Assembly (NCBI GenBank): GCA_003452695.1
Contig: DMNP01000331.1
Span: 581-7,749 of the forward strand
DNA: 7,169 nucleotides
Source of the DNA: Eggerthellaceae bacterium
Lineage (GTDB): Bacteria; Actinomycetota; Coriobacteriia; Coriobacteriales; Eggerthellaceae
Direction of reading: 5' to 3'
The notes under the pieces are model-generated. The model searched no databases, had not been told where the DNA came from, and saw nothing but the letters and a program-made list of their open reading frames with translations. This document shows, in pieces, positions 6,048-7,169 of the stretch. A program made the position numbers and the translations under genes. Each line of letters begins with the position of its first letter. Position 1 is the stretch's first letter.

Positions 6048-6768
6048 CCCCATCGGCGTTCTCGTATGGCAGCCGTCTGAGGCAAGCCGCCAGGGCTGCT
6101 TCTTGCTGCAGCTGACGCAGGCCTGCACCGAGCGGCGCCTTCCCCTGTCGCTGTCGTTCTGCGTGCGGCGTGAAGGCCGATGCGCCACCCCGCATGAGAG
6201 CGAGGATTGGGCGCGCTCGCGCATCGTGCCCGAAAGCCGCCACAACATCGGCGAGGTGCTGCGGGCCAACGGGCTATGCGATTACGACGTGGTCGCGCTG
6301 TTCGCAGCCTGCAACGGTCGCTCGTCGGACGACGACCTGCTCGCCTACGAGCTCGACTTGCCCGAGGGCTTCGATGCCGCAGCGATACCCGCCGAACACG
6401 GTTCGGTCCCAGCCCTCCCCCCGCTCTTCGCCGACGAGGTGCTTGCGCACGTGCGGCGCACGCGTCGTGCAGGCGAAGTCCACTATGCGTTCGTCAGCCT
6501 GAGCGAACGGGACGATACCATGCGCGACGAACACGCATCGAAGGCAGCGCGCGTCTCATCGCCGCCAAATGCCGCAGAGCGCATAGGGAGGCAAATCCGC
6601 GCAGCCCGCCAGGAAGCGGGCTTAACGCAAGTACAGCTCTCGGCGCGCGCGGGAATCACCCAAACGGTTCTCAGCCGCATCGAGTCGGGCAAGGGCAACC
6701 CGACGCTCGGCCTGCTGGAAGACATCGCGGCAGCGCTCGACGCGAGGCTCGAAGTGCTTTTGCTATGA
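6004..6768 (+). CDS. Fusion of a HipS/HipA-N-like domain with a C-terminal HipB-like XRE helix-turn-helix (probable antitoxin-repressor)
   Basis: A 254-residue protein with two parts. Residues 1-120 have no clear named domain to my eye, but follow the pattern of HipA N-terminal subdomain 1 / HipS: IGVLVW (17-22), a hydrophobic strand FLLQLT (33-38), PLSLSF (47-52; PLSLSL in HipA), then RIVPESRHNIGEVLR (73-87), and YDVVALFAACNGRSSDDDLL (94-113; DLLSEIGRDSVGA in HipA). Residues about 191-254 are a typical HTH_3 domain: AERIGRQIRAAR, GLTQVQLSARAGI, TQTVLSRIESGKGNPTL, ending in LEVLLL. A Ser/Arg-rich linker joins them. The start is ATG 6004, overlapping the kinase gene by 44 bp, with AAAGGTGG 8-12 bases upstream. 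The expected role is binding the kinase through the N-terminal part and repressing the operon through the HTH. Domain pattern-matching of the N-terminal part is by eye; the HTH is secure. Confidence 0.72.
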   Translation: MRIFAIADASRRKADPIGVLVWQPSEASRQGCFLLQLTQACTERRLPLSLSFCVRREGRCATPHESEDWARSRIVPESRHNIGEVLRANGLCDYDVVALFAACNGRSSDDDLLAYELDLPEGFDAAAIPAEHGSVPALPPLFADEVLAHVRRTRRAGEVHYAFVSLSERDDTMRDEHASKAARVSSPPNAAERIGRQIRAARQEAGLTQVQLSARAGITQTVLSRIESGKGNPTLGLLEDIAAALDARLEVLLL

Positions 6769-6769
6769 A

Positions 6770-6802
6770 AAGGCGGTGCGGGAACTGCTCCCGCACCGCC
6801 TT
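6770..6802. terminator. Bidirectional intrinsic terminator
   Basis: A perfect 14-bp stem (AAGGCGGTGCGGGA / TCCCGCACCGCCTT) with a 5-base loop starts 2 bp after the stop codon of the HTH gene. On the minus strand it is followed by a T run (complement of 6768-6771), so it best fits the convergent gene ending at 6835. On the plus strand only TT follows. It insulates the two units. Confidence 0.85.
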
Positions 6803-6834
6803 GCACGCTGCCAGACCCTCGGGAATAGGCGCGT

Positions 6835-7169
6835 CTACCCCAGCGGGATCATCTTGTAAACGCCGATGCGCCCCAGGTTTACGTCGGCCTGCGTGGCGTC
6901 GGCAGTCAGCTCGCGCTCGACGTAGCCCTCGGCGTCGAGCCACAGATGGTACTCCTTGCCCTCCACCTGGCGGAACCAGAAGTCGCCGAACTCGTCGGTC
7001 GTGGTCGTGAAGACCTCGGCGCCCTCGTCGCCTTCCTCGCGCATGGTCACGGTTGCCCCGATGACGACCTCGTCGGCCATGGGGTCGATCAGCTGGCCGG
7101 CGACCCAGCGCTTGGGGAGGTTCAGGTAGTACACGTTGGATTTCGGGTCGAGCTTCTCGGCCTTCGCGA
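6835..7169 (-). CDS. C-terminal part of a probable iron-sulfur (beta) subunit of a molybdopterin oxidoreductase; N-terminus beyond the window
   Basis: Only the last 110 residues are visible; the frame is open to the right edge, so the apparent start at 7134 (GTG, Val of VYYLNLPKRWVAG) is internal. The text begins AKAEKLDPKSNVYYLNLPKRW. It then forms a small beta-sandwich of the carboxypeptidase-regulatory / transthyretin-like type: VIGATVTM, TTTTDEFGDFWFRQV, YHLWLDAEGY, DVNLGRIGVYK. Established knowledge: pyrogallol-phloroglucinol transhydroxylase and related anaerobic molybdoenzymes have a beta subunit with ferredoxin-type domains followed by such a domain, and DPKSN-VYYLNLP lies at the junction in proteins I recall from Eggerthellaceae. 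The cysteine-rich ferredoxin part would lie to the right and is not seen. An ordinary Cna-B-like surface protein is a less likely alternative, given the DPKSNVYYLN junction. Confidence 0.6.
   Translation of the reverse strand, partial: AKAEKLDPKSNVYYLNLPKRWVAGQLIDPMADEVVIGATVTMREEGDEGAEVFTTTTDEFGDFWFRQVEGKEYHLWLDAEGYVERELTADATQADVNLGRIGVYKMIPLG

Noticed and set aside
1..7169. CRISPR arrays, tRNA/rRNA genes, insertion sequences
   Set aside because: No regularly spaced repeats, no cloverleaf or rRNA-like stretches, and no transposase or terminal repeats were seen on reading both strands.

Overview
The window reads as high-GC, strongly G/C-ending-codon DNA from an anaerobic actinobacterium. The gene content points to a gut Coriobacteriia / Eggerthellaceae-like host (Eggerthella, Gordonibacter, Adlercreutzia or a relative). 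This rests on a uroporphyrinogen-decarboxylase-type protein beside a PucR-type regulator, a HipA-like kinase of the kind I associate with this class, and the tail of a molybdoenzyme iron-sulfur subunit with a C-terminal beta-sandwich domain. The assignment is inference, because no rRNA or other marker gene is present.

Layout from left to right. Positions 1-494 (minus) hold the N-terminal half of a URO-D-family protein, probably a corrinoid-linked methyltransferase, running off the left edge. A 178-bp divergent intergenic region (495-672) carries two inverted repeats. It separates that gene from a PucR/CdaR-type activator (673-2214, plus), the obvious candidate regulator of its neighbour. Convergent to it lies a complete methionine-type ABC importer on the minus strand. 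Its order of transcription is metQ (3937-4824), a 164-bp gap with a strong hairpin, metN (2972-3772), then metI (2314-2979), which overlaps metN by 8 bp. A promoter with a perfect palindrome in its spacer lies before metQ.

Positions 4906-5144 hold no intact gene, only a short coding-like remnant and an AT-rich promoter-like stretch. A two-gene plus-strand unit follows: a HipA-like kinase (intact reading frame 5145-6047, but no ATG/GTG/TTG before 5301) overlapping by 44 bp a protein (6004-6768) whose N-terminal part resembles HipA subdomain 1 / HipS and whose C-terminus is a HipB-like XRE helix-turn-helix. This looks like a rearranged HipBST-type toxin-antitoxin unit with the kinase first and the S and B parts fused, and it is the most unusual element here. 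A perfect 14-bp-stem terminator (6770-6802) ends it and also serves the convergent gene at 6835-7169, the C-terminal 110 residues of a probable iron-sulfur (beta) subunit of a DMSO-reductase-superfamily molybdoenzyme.

Functionally, the two edge genes fit anaerobic metabolism of methylated or hydroxylated aromatics, the middle operon imports methionine, and the Hip unit is an accessory stress or defence-type module inserted between them.
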